Shown in pieces: positions 8,625 to 17,996 of a stretch of DNA of 64,000 nt. Location of the stretch: the NCBI RefSeq assembly GCF_009176545.1, contig NZ_VTOJ01000002.1, positions 496,001-560,000 on the forward strand. The letters are read 5' to 3'. A program made the translations under genes and the position numbers. The notes beneath the pieces are model-generated. The model saw only the letters and a program-made list of their open reading frames with translations. It was not told the DNA's origin and searched no databases. The stretch's first letter is position 1, and each line of letters starts with the position of its first letter. This DNA comes from Salinigranum salinum. Its GTDB lineage: Archaea; Halobacteriota; Halobacteria; Halobacteriales; Haloferacaceae.

Positions 8625-10319
8625 ATGGACACGAGCGAACGGCTCGTCGAGACGCTCGAGGCGCTGGGCGTCGAGCGGGTCTTCGGCTACCCCGGCGGCC
8701 GGGTCATCGAACTGTTCGACCACCTCCCGGAGTCGACCGTCGACCTCGTCCGCCCGCGCGACGAGCGCGAGGCGAGCGTCATGGCGGAGGTCCACGGTCG
8801 GCTCACGGGCGAACCGGGCGTCCTGACCGGACAGGGCCCGTGGATCGGGAGCCTCGGGCTCATGGGACAGATGGAGGCACGGCTGTCCTCGTCACCGATG
8901 GTGACGATCACCGAGGCGTCAGAGCGCGGCGACTACTCCACGCTGGCGCCGTACCAGCAGTCGCGGGGCGACTACGGCGGCCTCTCGCTGCCGAAGATCC
9001 TCGACGCCGTCACGAAGGAACACTGGTTCCCGCGGACGCCCACGGAGACGGTCCGGAGCCTCCAGCTCGCGTTCAAACACGCCGTCGCCGGGCGACCCGG
9101 CCCGACCGCTGTGATCCTCGACGGGAACGCCGTCACGGCCGAGCTGCCGGACGACCCCACGCCGCCGGTGTGGGCCGATCGCGCGCAGACCCGGACGTGG
9201 GCGGCCCGCCCCACGGCGCGCGACGTCGCCGCCGCCGCGGAGGCGCTCTCTGACGCCGACCGGCCGGTCGTGGTCGCCGGCAACGGCGTCCACGCGGCGT
9301 CGGCGTACGACGAACTCGAGGCCGTCGCCGAGGCGTACGGGGCGGTCGTCGTCACGTCGTATCTCGGCAAGTCGACGATTCCCGAGACCCACCGGCTCGC
9401 CGGTGGCGTCATCGGCTCGTTCGGCCACGAAGGTGCCAACCAGGTCGTCAGCGAGGCCGACGTCCTCCTCGTGGTGGGCTGCCGGCTGAACCCGATGGAC
9501 ACGAACTGGACCGCGCCAGAGTTCATCCGCCCGGACGAACAGACGATCGTCCACGCCGACGTCGACGCACGCAACGCGGGCTGGGTCTACCCCGCCGACG
9601 TCGGGTTGATCGGGGACGCCGCCGAGAGCCTCGCCGACCTCGCCGCCGCGGGCGGGAACGACACGGACTGGGCCACGGAACGCGCGGCCGAGGCCCGCGA
9701 GGACTTTCACGCGCCCGAGTGCGACGCCGACTCCTCACCCGTGACGCCCCAGCGCGCCGTCGCGGAGATCGAACGCGTCGTCGACACCGACACCGTCGTC
9801 ACCGCCGACTCGGGAAACAACCGCTTCTGGCTCCTCAACTACCTGCAGACGCCGGGTGTGCGGACGTACTTCGGGTCGGGCGGCGTCGGCGGGATGGGCT
9901 GGGCGAACCCGGCGGCGGTGTCGGCCGCGCTGACCGGCGTCGACCACGTGATCGCGGTCGCCGGCGACGGCGGCTTCACCATGACGATGACGAGCGTCGA
10001 GACGGCCGTCCAGGAGGGTGTCGCACCGACGTTCGTGGTGCTCAACGACCGGAGTCTCGGGATGGTGCGCCAGATGCAGTCCGCGCCCGGCGACATCGCC
10101 GGCGTCGACTTCCCGGACAGCGACTTCGCGGCGATCGCGGAGGCGTTCGGTGCCGACGGCGTCCACATCGACTCTCCAGACCACCTCGCCGACGCGTTGC
10201 GCGAGGCGAAGGCGTCGCCGACGGCGACCGTGATCGACGTGTCGATCGACCCCGATCAGGACATGGCCGCGACGCTGGAGTCGTCGTTCTACGCGTCGGT
10301 GGGTGGCCTGCACGAGTAG
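8625..10319 (+). CDS. Thiamine-diphosphate-dependent enzyme (acetolactate synthase-like)
   Basis: A 564-residue three-domain ThDP enzyme. The N-terminal pyrimidine-binding domain carries the conserved glutamate in PRDEREASVMAEVHGRLTGE. A central Rossmann-like domain follows. The C-terminal pyrophosphate-binding domain has the metal/ThDP motif AGDGGFTMTMTS ... VVLND. The family covers acetolactate synthase large subunits, benzoylformate and sulfopyruvate decarboxylases. No small subunit gene is adjacent, so biosynthetic acetolactate synthase is less likely than a decarboxylase or 2-oxo acid enzyme. It is divergent from iclR and may be regulated by it. Confidence 0.82.
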   Translation: MDTSERLVETLEALGVERVFGYPGGRVIELFDHLPESTVDLVRPRDEREASVMAEVHGRLTGEPGVLTGQGPWIGSLGLMGQMEARLSSSPMVTITEASERGDYSTLAPYQQSRGDYGGLSLPKILDAVTKEHWFPRTPTETVRSLQLAFKHAVAGRPGPTAVILDGNAVTAELPDDPTPPVWADRAQTRTWAARPTARDVAAAAEALSDADRPVVVAGNGVHAASAYDELEAVAEAYGAVVVTSYLGKSTIPETHRLAGGVIGSFGHEGANQVVSEADVLLVVGCRLNPMDTNWTAPEFIRPDEQTIVHADVDARNAGWVYPADVGLIGDAAESLADLAAAGGNDTDWATERAAEAREDFHAPECDADSSPVTPQRAVAEIERVVDTDTVVTADSGNNRFWLLNYLQTPGVRTYFGSGGVGGMGWANPAAVSAALTGVDHVIAVAGDGGFTMTMTSVETAVQEGVAPTFVVLNDRSLGMVRQMQSAPGDIAGVDFPDSDFAAIAEAFGADGVHIDSPDHLADALREAKASPTATVIDVSIDPDQDMAATLESSFYASVGGLHE

Positions 10320-10480
10320 GACGGGGTCGACGACTCGCGCCGTCGGTCGTCCCGTTCGTGACGGTGACTGTGACGCGCGCAGGCGGGAACCGAAACCGAC
10401 CCGCTGCGGTGCTCACCGATTCGTCCGTCACACACGCCCCCGAGAAAGGCTTTTGTCGGCGGCCCAGGCACCTATTCCAC

Positions 10481-11443
10481 ATGTCATCGTCGACCGTGTT
10501 AGTCACGGGTGGGACCGGCTTCATCGGCTCGTACGTCGCGGCAGATCTCCTCGACCACGGCTACGACGTCGTCGCGTACGACCTTTCGACGGACCCGCGC
10601 ATCCTCGAAAAGCTCGACATCGCCGACGACGTCGAGATCCGGCGCGGCGACGTCACCGACCCGACGGACTTCGTCCGCGCGGTCCGCGAGACCGGAACCA
10701 CCCACGTCGTCCACCTCGCCGCGCTCCTGACCAACAGCGCCCAGTCGAACCCGCGGGGGGCGATGCAGGTGAACATCGAGGGGACGAACAACGTCTTCGA
10801 GGCCGCCCGCACCCTTTCGGATCAGGTCGACCGCGTCGCGTGGGCCTCCTCGGCGGCCGCGTACGCGCCACCCGCGAAGTACGGCGACCGGTTCGTCACC
10901 GAGGACGACCTCGTCTCGCCCGACACGCTCTACGGCGCGACGAAAGCGTACAACGAACACCAGGCGCGCGTCTACCGCGAGGAGTTCGGCGTCTCGGACG
11001 TCGCCCTGCGACCGACGGTGGCGTACGGGCCCTACCGCGAGACGGGCGGGTCGGCGTTCCTCGCGAACATCGTCGAGAAGCCCGCCCTCGGCGAGCCCTT
11101 CTCGGTGGAGTACGGCGATCAGGTCATCGACTGGCAACACGTCCGCGACATCGCGCAGGCGTTCCGACTCGCCGCCTTCACGCCCGAGGACGACCTGACC
11201 CAGCGGGTGTACAACGTCCGTGGGGAGCTGGCGACCATCCGCGAGGCCGCCGAGACCGTCGAGCGGATCGTGCCCGACGCGGACCTCACCGTCTCGGACG
11301 AGGGCGAACTCCCCTGGACCCAGCGACTCGACATGACCCCAGCGCAAGAGGATATGGGGTACGAACCGGCGTACGGGCTCGAACGCGGCTTCCGCGACTA
11401 CATCAACGTTCTCCGGGAAGAGCGCGGTCTCGATCCGGTCTGA
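10481..11443 (+). CDS. NAD-dependent epimerase/dehydratase family protein
   Basis: A 320-residue extended short-chain dehydrogenase. The nucleotide-binding motif TGGTGFIGSYVAADLL is at residues 8-23. The catalytic region has SSAAAYAP and YGATKAYNEHQARVY, the YxxxK pair. The C-terminal substrate domain is VDWQHVRDIAQAF-like (VIDWQHVRDIAQAF). These enzymes act on nucleotide sugars or related hydroxy substrates. The start has a TATA-like gcttttgt about 26 bases upstream, so it has its own promoter despite following the ThDP gene. The substrate is not predictable. Confidence 0.85.
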   Translation: MSSSTVLVTGGTGFIGSYVAADLLDHGYDVVAYDLSTDPRILEKLDIADDVEIRRGDVTDPTDFVRAVRETGTTHVVHLAALLTNSAQSNPRGAMQVNIEGTNNVFEAARTLSDQVDRVAWASSAAAYAPPAKYGDRFVTEDDLVSPDTLYGATKAYNEHQARVYREEFGVSDVALRPTVAYGPYRETGGSAFLANIVEKPALGEPFSVEYGDQVIDWQHVRDIAQAFRLAAFTPEDDLTQRVYNVRGELATIREAAETVERIVPDADLTVSDEGELPWTQRLDMTPAQEDMGYEPAYGLERGFRDYINVLREERGLDPV

Positions 11444-11485
11444 GCCGCGTTCGAGCGCGCTCCGAGCGACCGCGCGAGGCGACCG

Positions 11486-11683
11486 TCACTCGGTCGACCG
11501 CCCGGCCTCGTCGAGGCCGAGGATCTCCGAGATCTCCTCGGCGGAGAGGAGGTCGACGATGCTCTCGCCCTCCTCGTACCGGGCGCGCTCGTCCGGATCG
11601 AGGTACGTGTTCAGGTCGCCTTCCGAGAGCGCCGCCTCCAGTTCGGTGTCGAGATCGTCGGGGTCGTAGCCGGGGAGTGTCAT
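11486..11683 (-). CDS. Small acidic hypothetical protein
   Basis: A 65-residue, highly acidic protein (MTLPGYDPDDLDTELEAALSEG...LLSAEEISEILGLDEAGRSTE), predicted mostly helical, with no cysteines or membrane segment. The internal ATG at 11683 is chosen over the longer frame because a TATA-like cttatatcg on the minus strand lies about 26 bases upstream. It is convergent with the epimerase gene and downstream of the HD-domain gene. Function unknown. Confidence 0.6.
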   Translation of the reverse strand: MTLPGYDPDDLDTELEAALSEGDLNTYLDPDERARYEEGESIVDLLSAEEISEILGLDEAGRSTE

Positions 11684-11780
11684 ATCGTCGACTCTCTCGC
11701 GGACGGACTTATATCGTTTCCCGGTCAGATTCGTCGACTCACCCGTGCGTCCCCGACGGCCGGCTAAAGGCCGACAGCCA

Positions 11781-12377
11781 TCACGCCGTCTGCGAGTACT
11801 CCTCAACCCACTCGTCGAGGCTCATCCCCATCGTCGCCTGCGTGATGGCGTTCGAGGAGATCGCGTTCGCGCTCTTGACCAGTTCGGCCTCCAGGGTACG
11901 CGTCGGGATCTCGCCGATGAAGTGCGGGACGGCGCGCTGCACGGCCAGCGGACAGCCGACTTCGTGCGCCAGCGCGTACCCCGACAGCGAGTGGGGGATC
12001 TCCTGCGTGGCGTACTCGGGGTCCGGGTCGACGAGTTCCTCGTCGACGAAGTCGACGTACTCGTAACATTTGCCGACGTCGTGGAGGAGACACGCGGCAC
12101 GCACGACGTCGAGATCGGGATCGGCCCCGTGGAAGTCGCGCTGCTGTTCGGCGGCGTCGACGGCAATCCGCGTGACGCCGCGGACGTGTTCGACGTTGGT
12201 CACCTCGTGGATGTTCCACGCGTAGGGGATGTCCGCGACGTCGCGCCACCCGCCCCGGTGGAGGCCGAGACACCACGCCTCCGTCACCTGCTCGCGCAGA
12301 CGATCGTCGCCGACGTCGCCGAGTTCGGGGAAGGCGTCCGTGACCTGCGTCCGGTACCGCGAGGCGTCGTCGGTCAT
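11781..12377 (-). CDS. HD-domain metal-dependent phosphohydrolase-like protein
   Basis: A 198-residue HD-superfamily protein. The metal ligands are visible as H in NVEHVRGV, the HD pair in CLLHDVGKCYEYVDF, a later histidine (IPHSLSGYALAHE) and D/H residues beyond. Such proteins hydrolyse phosphate esters of nucleotides or other metabolites; the substrate is unknown. Its start overlaps the stop of the EthD gene by 4 bases, so the two are co-transcribed and coupled. The protein ends in a short acidic helix. Confidence 0.82.
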   Translation of the reverse strand: MTDDASRYRTQVTDAFPELGDVGDDRLREQVTEAWCLGLHRGGWRDVADIPYAWNIHEVTNVEHVRGVTRIAVDAAEQQRDFHGADPDLDVVRAACLLHDVGKCYEYVDFVDEELVDPDPEYATQEIPHSLSGYALAHEVGCPLAVQRAVPHFIGEIPTRTLEAELVKSANAISSNAITQATMGMSLDEWVEEYSQTA

Positions 12378-13099
12378 GCGCCACCGGTCTCGTCCTTCTG
12401 GACGGTTTCGCGCCCGACGAACCGCGGGCGGTCGCCGATCGAGAGGAAGTTGTCCACATCCTCACGGGGCGCGCGTGCCTTCGGGTGGTCGGGGTCGTAG
12501 TCCCGCGAGGACTCGTGCCCGAGGCCGGCCCGCAGCGCGTCGAGGTCCTCGAAGTACAGTTCGGCGACGCCGTCGAACTCCGACGCCTCCGGGTCGGTGG
12601 GGACGACGCGCGTGTACCGGACGACGCCGGGGATCTCGCGCGCCAGCGGGACGTGCTCGTTCGCCCAGTGGTCGAGGAACGCCTCGTGACTCAGTCCCTC
12701 CTTCCGGACGAGGAAGGCCGAGTGTTTGTACAGGCCCGTGGTGTCCCCTCCCGTGACGTCCTTCTCGACGAACTCCTCGCCGATGAACCGGGGTCGGCGC
12801 TCGATGTCGAGGAAGTTGTCCACGTCCTCGCGGGCCTCCTTCGCCTTCCCCTTCGCGGGGTCGTAGTCCCGCGACCCCTCGCTACCGAGCGCGTCGTGCA
12901 GCGCGTCGAGACGGTCGAAGTACAGTTCGGCGACGCCGTCGAACTCCGACGCCGCGGGGTCCGCCGGAAGGACGGTGTGGTAGCGGACGACGCCCTCGAT
13001 CTCCCGCGCGATGGGCGTGTGGTTCGTCTGCCAGTAGTCGACGAACGCGTCGTGGCTCATCCCCTCCTTCCTGACGAGCAGGGCGATGTGCTTGTACAT
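12374..13099 (-). CDS. Tandem EthD-domain protein
   Basis: A 241-residue protein made of two clearly homologous halves of about 118 residues. Each begins YKH..LVRKEG[ML]SH[DE]AF and contains REI.GVVRY, ASEFDGVAELYF and EDVDNFL blocks. This is the ferredoxin-like dimeric alpha/beta-barrel fold of EthD proteins, which normally dimerise; the duplication would make a built-in dimer. EthD-type domains are small oxygenase-associated or ligand-binding proteins; no catalytic residues can be assigned. It is the first gene of a two-gene unit with the HD-domain protein. Confidence 0.78.
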   Translation of the reverse strand: MYKHIALLVRKEGMSHDAFVDYWQTNHTPIAREIEGVVRYHTVLPADPAASEFDGVAELYFDRLDALHDALGSEGSRDYDPAKGKAKEAREDVDNFLDIERRPRFIGEEFVEKDVTGGDTTGLYKHSAFLVRKEGLSHEAFLDHWANEHVPLAREIPGVVRYTRVVPTDPEASEFDGVAELYFEDLDALRAGLGHESSRDYDPDHPKARAPREDVDNFLSIGDRPRFVGRETVQKDETGGA

Positions 13100-13547
13100 G
13101 TGACTCGTTCGGGTGTCGTGGGTCGTGGTGATAAATGGTGAGGGATGTCGTGGTGGGGTGCAGCGCGGACGTCGGTGGATCGACTGGGAGGGTGACCGGG
13201 CTCACGTTCGGGCGGTCGGCGCGCGGGAGTGAGCGAGTGCAACGAGCGAACGGCGCGCGAGGGCCTCGGCCGGGCTCCGTCCCGGCCGTACCGGCTGGGG
13301 AGGGTCGAGGACGTTCGGTGCATACCGCGTCCGCTGCGAGTGCCCAGTCCGCACCAGTACTGCTCCCGCGTCGGTCGGCTGCCGGGCGACCGGCTCCGGT
13401 TCACCGAGACGGCTACCGAGCTCGGCTCCGGTTCACCGGGACGTCACGCCGGTGGAGTCCGTCTCACACGGCCGCTGTACGTGCCCGAGCACGAGACCAC
13501 GCTCGACAGGGGCGTACCTTCATTACACCCACGAGAGACGTACGCCC
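13100..13547. repeat. Intergenic region with a 16-base direct repeat
   Basis: A 448-base gap between the EthD gene and the M24 gene with no convincing gene. It holds two copies of cggctccggttcaccg at 13391 and 13423, 32 bases apart. A TATA-like ttcatta at about 13519 is placed to serve the M24 gene start at 13548. Confidence 0.5.
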
Positions 13548-14822
13548 ATGCCCTTTCACGACCGGGAGTTCATGAGCGGGACGCGCGGGACGATGGCCGT
13601 CGACTGGGAGGAACGAATCGACGTGAAACGCCTCCGAGAAGAGCGTCACGAGCGCGCGCTCGAACGCATGCGCGAGGCTGGCCTCGGGAGCATGCTCCTC
13701 GTCGACGACCCCAACATCCGGTACGTCACCGGTCTCGCTATGACCGGCGGGTCGGGTGCCGACCACTACTCGCTCCTGGTCGAGGACGGCACCGTCGTCC
13801 ACTGGGACACCGCCGACCACGCCTCGAACGAGCGGTACAACTGCCCGTGGCTCGCCGATATCCGGTACGCCTGTCCCGGCCTCGGCAACGTCCCCCGGTC
13901 GTCGGGGAGCGACACCGCTCGCACGTTCCTGCTGGAGAAGATGGCCGAGACGGTCGCTTCGGCGCTGGAAGAGTACGGCGTCGCCGACGAACCGATGGGC
14001 ATCGACACCGCCCACGGGGGACTGGTCGACGCGTTCGAAGCCGGGGGGGTCGACGTCCGACCCGCCGCGTGTACGGCGGTGATGGAGGACGCCCGCAAGA
14101 CCAAGACGAGAGACGAGATCGAGTGCCTCAGACAGGTGGCCGCGATCTGCGAGGCGGGCTTCCAGGCCATCGTCGACAACCTCTCCGTCGGCAAGCGGGA
14201 GTCCGAGGTGTGGGGCGACGCCGTCCGCGAACTCTGGCGCCACGGGGCGATGGTCCAGGGCGGATACCTGACGTCGGGACCGAACACGTGGCCGAAACAC
14301 CAGGCCAACACCACCGATCGGCTGATCAGGCCGGGCGATCTGGTGTACGCGGACTTCTACAACGTCGGCTATCTGGGCTATCGCTCGTGTTACTACCGGA
14401 CGTTCTCGATCGGCGAGCCCACCGACGCGCAGCGAGACGCCTACGAGACCGCCCGCGACAACCTCTACGCCGTCCTCGATCGGATCGAGCCCGGCGTCAC
14501 CACCGACGAGATCGCCCGCGCGTTCCCCGACATGGAGGGCGAACACGCCGACTTCTACGACGCGACGGAGCACTGGCAGCTGACGACCAACCACTGGGCG
14601 CACGGCCTCGGTCTCCAGCTGTACGAGGTGCCGCTGATCTGGCGCGGCCTCTCGCTCGACCACCCGATCGAGATCGAGGAGGGGATGACGATGGCCGTCG
14701 AGACGCAGGAACCCGCCGACAGACAGGGCGTCCGCGTCGAGGAGATGGTGGTCGTCCGCGACGACGGCGTCGAGCTCCTCAGCCAGTGGCCCGTCGAAGA
14801 GATCACCGTCGTCGACGGCTGA
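13548..14822 (+). CDS. M24 family (creatinase/prolidase-like) metallopeptidase homologue
   Basis: A 424-residue pita-bread-fold protein with the creatinase N-domain (NIRYVTGLAMTGG, residues 50-65) and a C-terminal catalytic domain. The first metal aspartate is in LVYADFYNVGYLGY. The second, normally SD followed by TRT, reads YRSCYYRTF, so a cysteine stands there. The histidine (HWAHGLGLQLYEVP) and both glutamates (AVETQEP, RVEEMVVV) are present. This mixture resembles creatinase, ectoine hydrolase or DddP-like enzymes more than a plain aminopeptidase. The start has a TATA-like ttcatta about 25 bases upstream. A T6 run follows 20 bases after the stop. Confidence 0.78.
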   Translation: MPFHDREFMSGTRGTMAVDWEERIDVKRLREERHERALERMREAGLGSMLLVDDPNIRYVTGLAMTGGSGADHYSLLVEDGTVVHWDTADHASNERYNCPWLADIRYACPGLGNVPRSSGSDTARTFLLEKMAETVASALEEYGVADEPMGIDTAHGGLVDAFEAGGVDVRPAACTAVMEDARKTKTRDEIECLRQVAAICEAGFQAIVDNLSVGKRESEVWGDAVRELWRHGAMVQGGYLTSGPNTWPKHQANTTDRLIRPGDLVYADFYNVGYLGYRSCYYRTFSIGEPTDAQRDAYETARDNLYAVLDRIEPGVTTDEIARAFPDMEGEHADFYDATEHWQLTTNHWAHGLGLQLYEVPLIWRGLSLDHPIEIEEGMTMAVETQEPADRQGVRVEEMVVVRDDGVELLSQWPVEEITVVDG

Positions 14823-14837
14823 TTCTGTAGAACAATT

Positions 14838-14850
14838 TGCTCGCTTTTTT
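14838..14850 (+). terminator. Poly-T terminator after the M24 gene
   Basis: The sequence tgctcgctttttt follows the M24 stop by about 20 bases. T-rich tracts end transcription in archaea, and T6 is rare in this GC-rich sequence. Confidence 0.5.
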
Positions 14851-15291
14851 CGTGAGCACACGTCGGATCTCGTGAGCACACGGCGAGAACCCTGTCAGCG
14901 GGACGGCAGCAGCGCAACTCGACCACGAGACGGCTCCTGGGTGAGACGCGACGCCCCCGACCGACCTCCAGATCGGCCGATCGGCGGACGCCACCGGATC
15001 GACCGATGGGAGCCGACAGATCGTGGTACCGAGAGAGGGAGAGTGAGAGAACGAACGCCTGACGAGAACAGTTCGTCCACACGCGCCGTCAGGCGTCGTG
15101 ATCCGAGGGCGAGAGTCAGACGGTCCATCTCCGTCGCTTCGCTTGCTCGCTCCCCCTCGGCGCACCGTCCGCACGCTGGTACAGTGTTTTGTGATCCGGC
15201 GACTCGACCCCGGTGCCGGCTCCCATCCACGACACCTCTGAGCCGAGCCACGACACTTCCGATTCAAAAGTCGAGCAAAGAGTTCCAGTGA
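14851..15291. other. Intergenic region without a supported gene
   Basis: A stretch of about 440 bases between the M24 gene and gatD. Open frames here encode only Arg/Pro/Ser-rich shadow-type sequence. Two short direct repeats are visible: cgtgagcacacg near 14851 and 14870, and ccacgacac near 15227 and 15249. Confidence 0.5.
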
Positions 15292-16545
15292 TTACTCCCA
15301 GGGGACCGACCGCTCCTGCAGTTCGCCAGCGAGGTTCTCGCCCATGGCCGCCGCGGGGTCGGGGTGGTTCGCCAGCGCCCACATCAGTTTGACCTTCGCG
15401 GTGCCGGGCAGGGTGTCGCCGCTCTCGACGACCCCGGCGTCGAGGAGGTCGCGGCCGGTGTCGTAGACGCGGTCGCAGACGCGGCCCTCGATGCACTGGC
15501 TCGTCATCGCCACGACCGTCCCGTCATCGACCAGCTCCGCGAGGGTGGGGATGAAGTCGGTGTGAACGTGGCCGAGGCCGGTTCCCTCGACGACGAGACC
15601 GTCGAGGTCCCTGCTCGCGAGGAAGTCGGCGTACCGGTCGAGGTCCATCCCCGGCGTGAACTTCAGCAGGTCGACGTTCTCGTTCAGGTCCTCGTGGAGC
15701 GCGAGGTCGCGCTCGCCCCGACGGGTGTACGACCGTCGCCACGCGATCTCCTCGGTCTCGTAGTCGACCGTGCCCAGCGGTTTCGCGCCGACCGTCTCGA
15801 ACGCGTCGCGGCGCGAGGTGTGGTTCTTCCTGACCCGCGTCCCGCGGTGGAGCGCACAGGTCGTGTCCGATCCCGTGGCGTGCATACAGACGAGCACCTC
15901 CGCGCAGTCGCTCGTGGCCGCCTCGACGGCACAGACCGCGTTCATCACGTTGTCCGAGGAGGGTCTGTCGGCCGAGCGCTGACTCCCCGTGAAGACGATC
16001 GGGACGGGCGTGTCGAGCATCAACGCCATCGCCGTCGCCGAGAACTGCATCGTGTCCGTCCCGTGCATCACCACGACGCCGTCGGCTCCCGCTTCGATCT
16101 CCTCGTGGATCGCTCTCGCCAGCTCCTGCCAGATGCCCGGGTCCATGTTCTCCGAGAGGATGTTCGCGACGACCCGGCCGCGGTAGTTCGCCCGGCCCGC
16201 GAGATCCGGCACGGCCCTGAGCACGTCCTCGGCGGTGAACTGCGCGGTCACGGCACCCGTCCGGTAATCCACCGTGGAGGCGATGGTCCCGCCCGTCGAG
16301 ATGAGCGACACCGTCGGGAGGTCGCCGTCGAACTCGATCTCCGACGAGGAGTCGCCGTCCTGCGCGCTCTCGATGTCGTACACGTCGCGTTCGAGCACCT
16401 CCACGTCGCTCTCCGCCCGGTCGACGCCGACGTTGTACCCGCCGTCGAGTTTGACGACGAGGTGATCGGGTGTCGAGGAGGGCAGGAGGACGCCCTCGTT
16501 CGTGACGCCCGCGCGCGTGACGCGGACGCGGTCCCCTGGGTTCAT
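15292..16545 (-). CDS. gatD: Glu-tRNA(Gln) amidotransferase subunit D
   Basis: A 417-residue archaeal GatD. The N-terminal beta-barrel (MNPGDRVRVTRAGVTNEGVLL) is the feature that separates GatD from plain type I asparaginase. The asparaginase core follows, with the nucleophile threonine in ISTGGTIAST (about residue 95), the second threonine and aspartate in HGTDTMQFSAT, and the conserved TGSQRSADRPSSD. With GatE it turns Glu-tRNA(Gln) into Gln-tRNA(Gln), supplying ammonia from Asn or Gln. GatE is not in this window, as is common in haloarchaea. The start MNPGD is the family start; the upstream frame to 16782 has no similarity. Confidence 0.93.
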   Translation of the reverse strand: MNPGDRVRVTRAGVTNEGVLLPSSTPDHLVVKLDGGYNVGVDRAESDVEVLERDVYDIESAQDGDSSSEIEFDGDLPTVSLISTGGTIASTVDYRTGAVTAQFTAEDVLRAVPDLAGRANYRGRVVANILSENMDPGIWQELARAIHEEIEAGADGVVVMHGTDTMQFSATAMALMLDTPVPIVFTGSQRSADRPSSDNVMNAVCAVEAATSDCAEVLVCMHATGSDTTCALHRGTRVRKNHTSRRDAFETVGAKPLGTVDYETEEIAWRRSYTRRGERDLALHEDLNENVDLLKFTPGMDLDRYADFLASRDLDGLVVEGTGLGHVHTDFIPTLAELVDDGTVVAMTSQCIEGRVCDRVYDTGRDLLDAGVVESGDTLPGTAKVKLMWALANHPDPAAAMGENLAGELQERSVPWE

Positions 16546-16717
16546 ACGCCGGGCTTTCGTGGGGTCGGACTTGAATCCCACCGTTCGGACCGGCCGGTGG
16601 GCGCGGGGTCGCGTGGTCGTTCCTGTCGGTCTCGGCGAGAGCGAGTGGGGGGTCAGTCCCACCCGTGGGTGCCGACGGGACACAAGAGCCATACGTCGTG
16701 CGCTCCGTCGGACGAGT

Positions 16718-17245
16718 ATGCAGCGCGAGGAGGAGTCCGAACGGTCCGTCGACGACCTCCTCTCCGACGTCGACCGGCTCACGGACGGAGAAGCGGACGC
16801 GGCCGGCGAGGAGTCAGCCGCGCGAACGGATGACTCCGACAGTGAGTCGTCGAATCGGTTCCGTGGTCGGCTCGGCGGACTCTTCTCGCCCCGCGTGTTC
16901 CTCGTCGCCCTCCTCCTGTCGGTCTTGGCGGTCGTCGCGGGCGGTGCCGTGCCGCTCCTGGGCTTTTTCGGCCGCCTCGTCGGGCTGTTCGTCGTCGGGT
17001 TCCTCGTCGGCGTCGTCGGGAGCGAGCGCCGCTACACGGAGATCGGTCTCGCGGGCGCGCTGGCGTCGGGGCTGGGGTTCGTCCTGAGCACGCTCACCGC
17101 GGCGTTCTTCCCCTTCGCCGTCCGGCTCCTCGCGGAGTACGGCGTCGCCATCGCCGGCGTCGGGGCCGGGGTCGGCGCGATCGCGGCACTCGTCGGTCAC
17201 TACGTGGGACGCGACCTGCGGGACGGGCTCACCCGCGAGCTCTGA
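16718..17245 (+). CDS. Hypothetical membrane protein
   Basis: A 175-residue protein with a charged, Asp/Glu/Ser-rich N-terminal 60 residues followed by about four closely spaced glycine/alanine-rich membrane segments (residues 62-170). It ends in an arginine-rich cytoplasmic tail. The compact Gly-rich helices recall the DUF456/small-holin style of haloarchaeal membrane proteins, but I cannot place the family with certainty. A TATA-like gccatacg lies about 26 bases upstream of the ATG. It is divergent from gatD. Confidence 0.65.
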   Translation: MQREEESERSVDDLLSDVDRLTDGEADAAGEESAARTDDSDSESSNRFRGRLGGLFSPRVFLVALLLSVLAVVAGGAVPLLGFFGRLVGLFVVGFLVGVVGSERRYTEIGLAGALASGLGFVLSTLTAAFFPFAVRLLAEYGVAIAGVGAGVGAIAALVGHYVGRDLRDGLTREL

Positions 17246-17263
17246 GTCGTCCCGGACCGACGC

Positions 17264-17920
17264 TCACTCGACGACGTGCCACTCGTCGTGTCGCTGTTCG
17301 ACGAGGCCGCGTTCGGCGAGCGCCCCGAGCGCGCGGTCGACGGCGTCCGGTGTGGTGTCGACCTCCTCGGCGATCCGTGCCGGCGTTCGCGCGCCCGTGG
17401 CGATCGCCGCGAGCACCTCCGCGTAGAACCGCGAATCGGAGTTCGCGCCGATGCGTTCGTTCAGTCGGTCGAGCACGTCCGTGAGCCGCCCGTGGACGTA
17501 CCGTTGTGCGAGCGAGAGTTCGTTCTCGAGTTCCTCGAGCCGGGCGAGATCGCTCGCGAGCTCCGTGAGCGAGTCGCCGGTGCTCGAGGGGACGTCGAAG
17601 GAGATGTGCGGGCACCGCCCGGACATGTCGAGGCTCGGACTCGCCGGGTAGGCGCTCTTTGCGCCGAAGCCGTAGCGCGAGACGTTCACCTCGAGGCGGA
17701 TGTCCCGCGAGATGTGGAAGTACTTCCGGCGCTGGTCGTCGGTCTGCGACTCGATGATGCCGGCCTCCTCGAGCTTGCGGAGGTGGTCGATGACCGCCTT
17801 GGGCGAGACTCCGAGGTACTCACTGATCTCCGTCACGTAACACGGTTTGTGGGCGAGTAACCGGAGGATTCGCCGCCGGTTCTCGTTGCCGAGGAGATCG
17901 AGAAGATCCGCGGAGTCCAT
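17264..17920 (-). CDS. ArsR-type winged-helix transcriptional regulator
   Basis: A 218-residue regulator. The N-terminal winged helix-turn-helix is typical of the ArsR group (LLDLLGNENRRRILRLLAHK, YLGVSPKAVIDHLRKLEEAGII, DDQRRKYFHIS). A central coiled-coil-like helix (residues 120-160) is followed by a second small winged-helix-like domain (ARIAEEVDTTPDAVDRALGALAERGLVEQ). Two DNA-binding-like domains in one chain fits a family common in archaea. The start MDSADLL is chosen on a TATA-like ccttttcag about 26 bases upstream. No metal-binding cysteine motif is seen, so it is probably not a metal sensor. Confidence 0.82.
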   Translation of the reverse strand: MDSADLLDLLGNENRRRILRLLAHKPCYVTEISEYLGVSPKAVIDHLRKLEEAGIIESQTDDQRRKYFHISRDIRLEVNVSRYGFGAKSAYPASPSLDMSGRCPHISFDVPSSTGDSLTELASDLARLEELENELSLAQRYVHGRLTDVLDRLNERIGANSDSRFYAEVLAAIATGARTPARIAEEVDTTPDAVDRALGALAERGLVEQRHDEWHVVE

Positions 17921-17996
17921 CGACTGAGGGTAGGCGACTGACGCTGAAAAGGTTGACCCCATCGCCACGACCACTCGACTGCACCGGCGCCACCGA

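Noticed and set aside
14872-15291. 139-codon plus-strand frame in the gap before gatD
   Set aside because: Arg/Pro/Ser-rich with no domain; looks like chance in GC-rich DNA.
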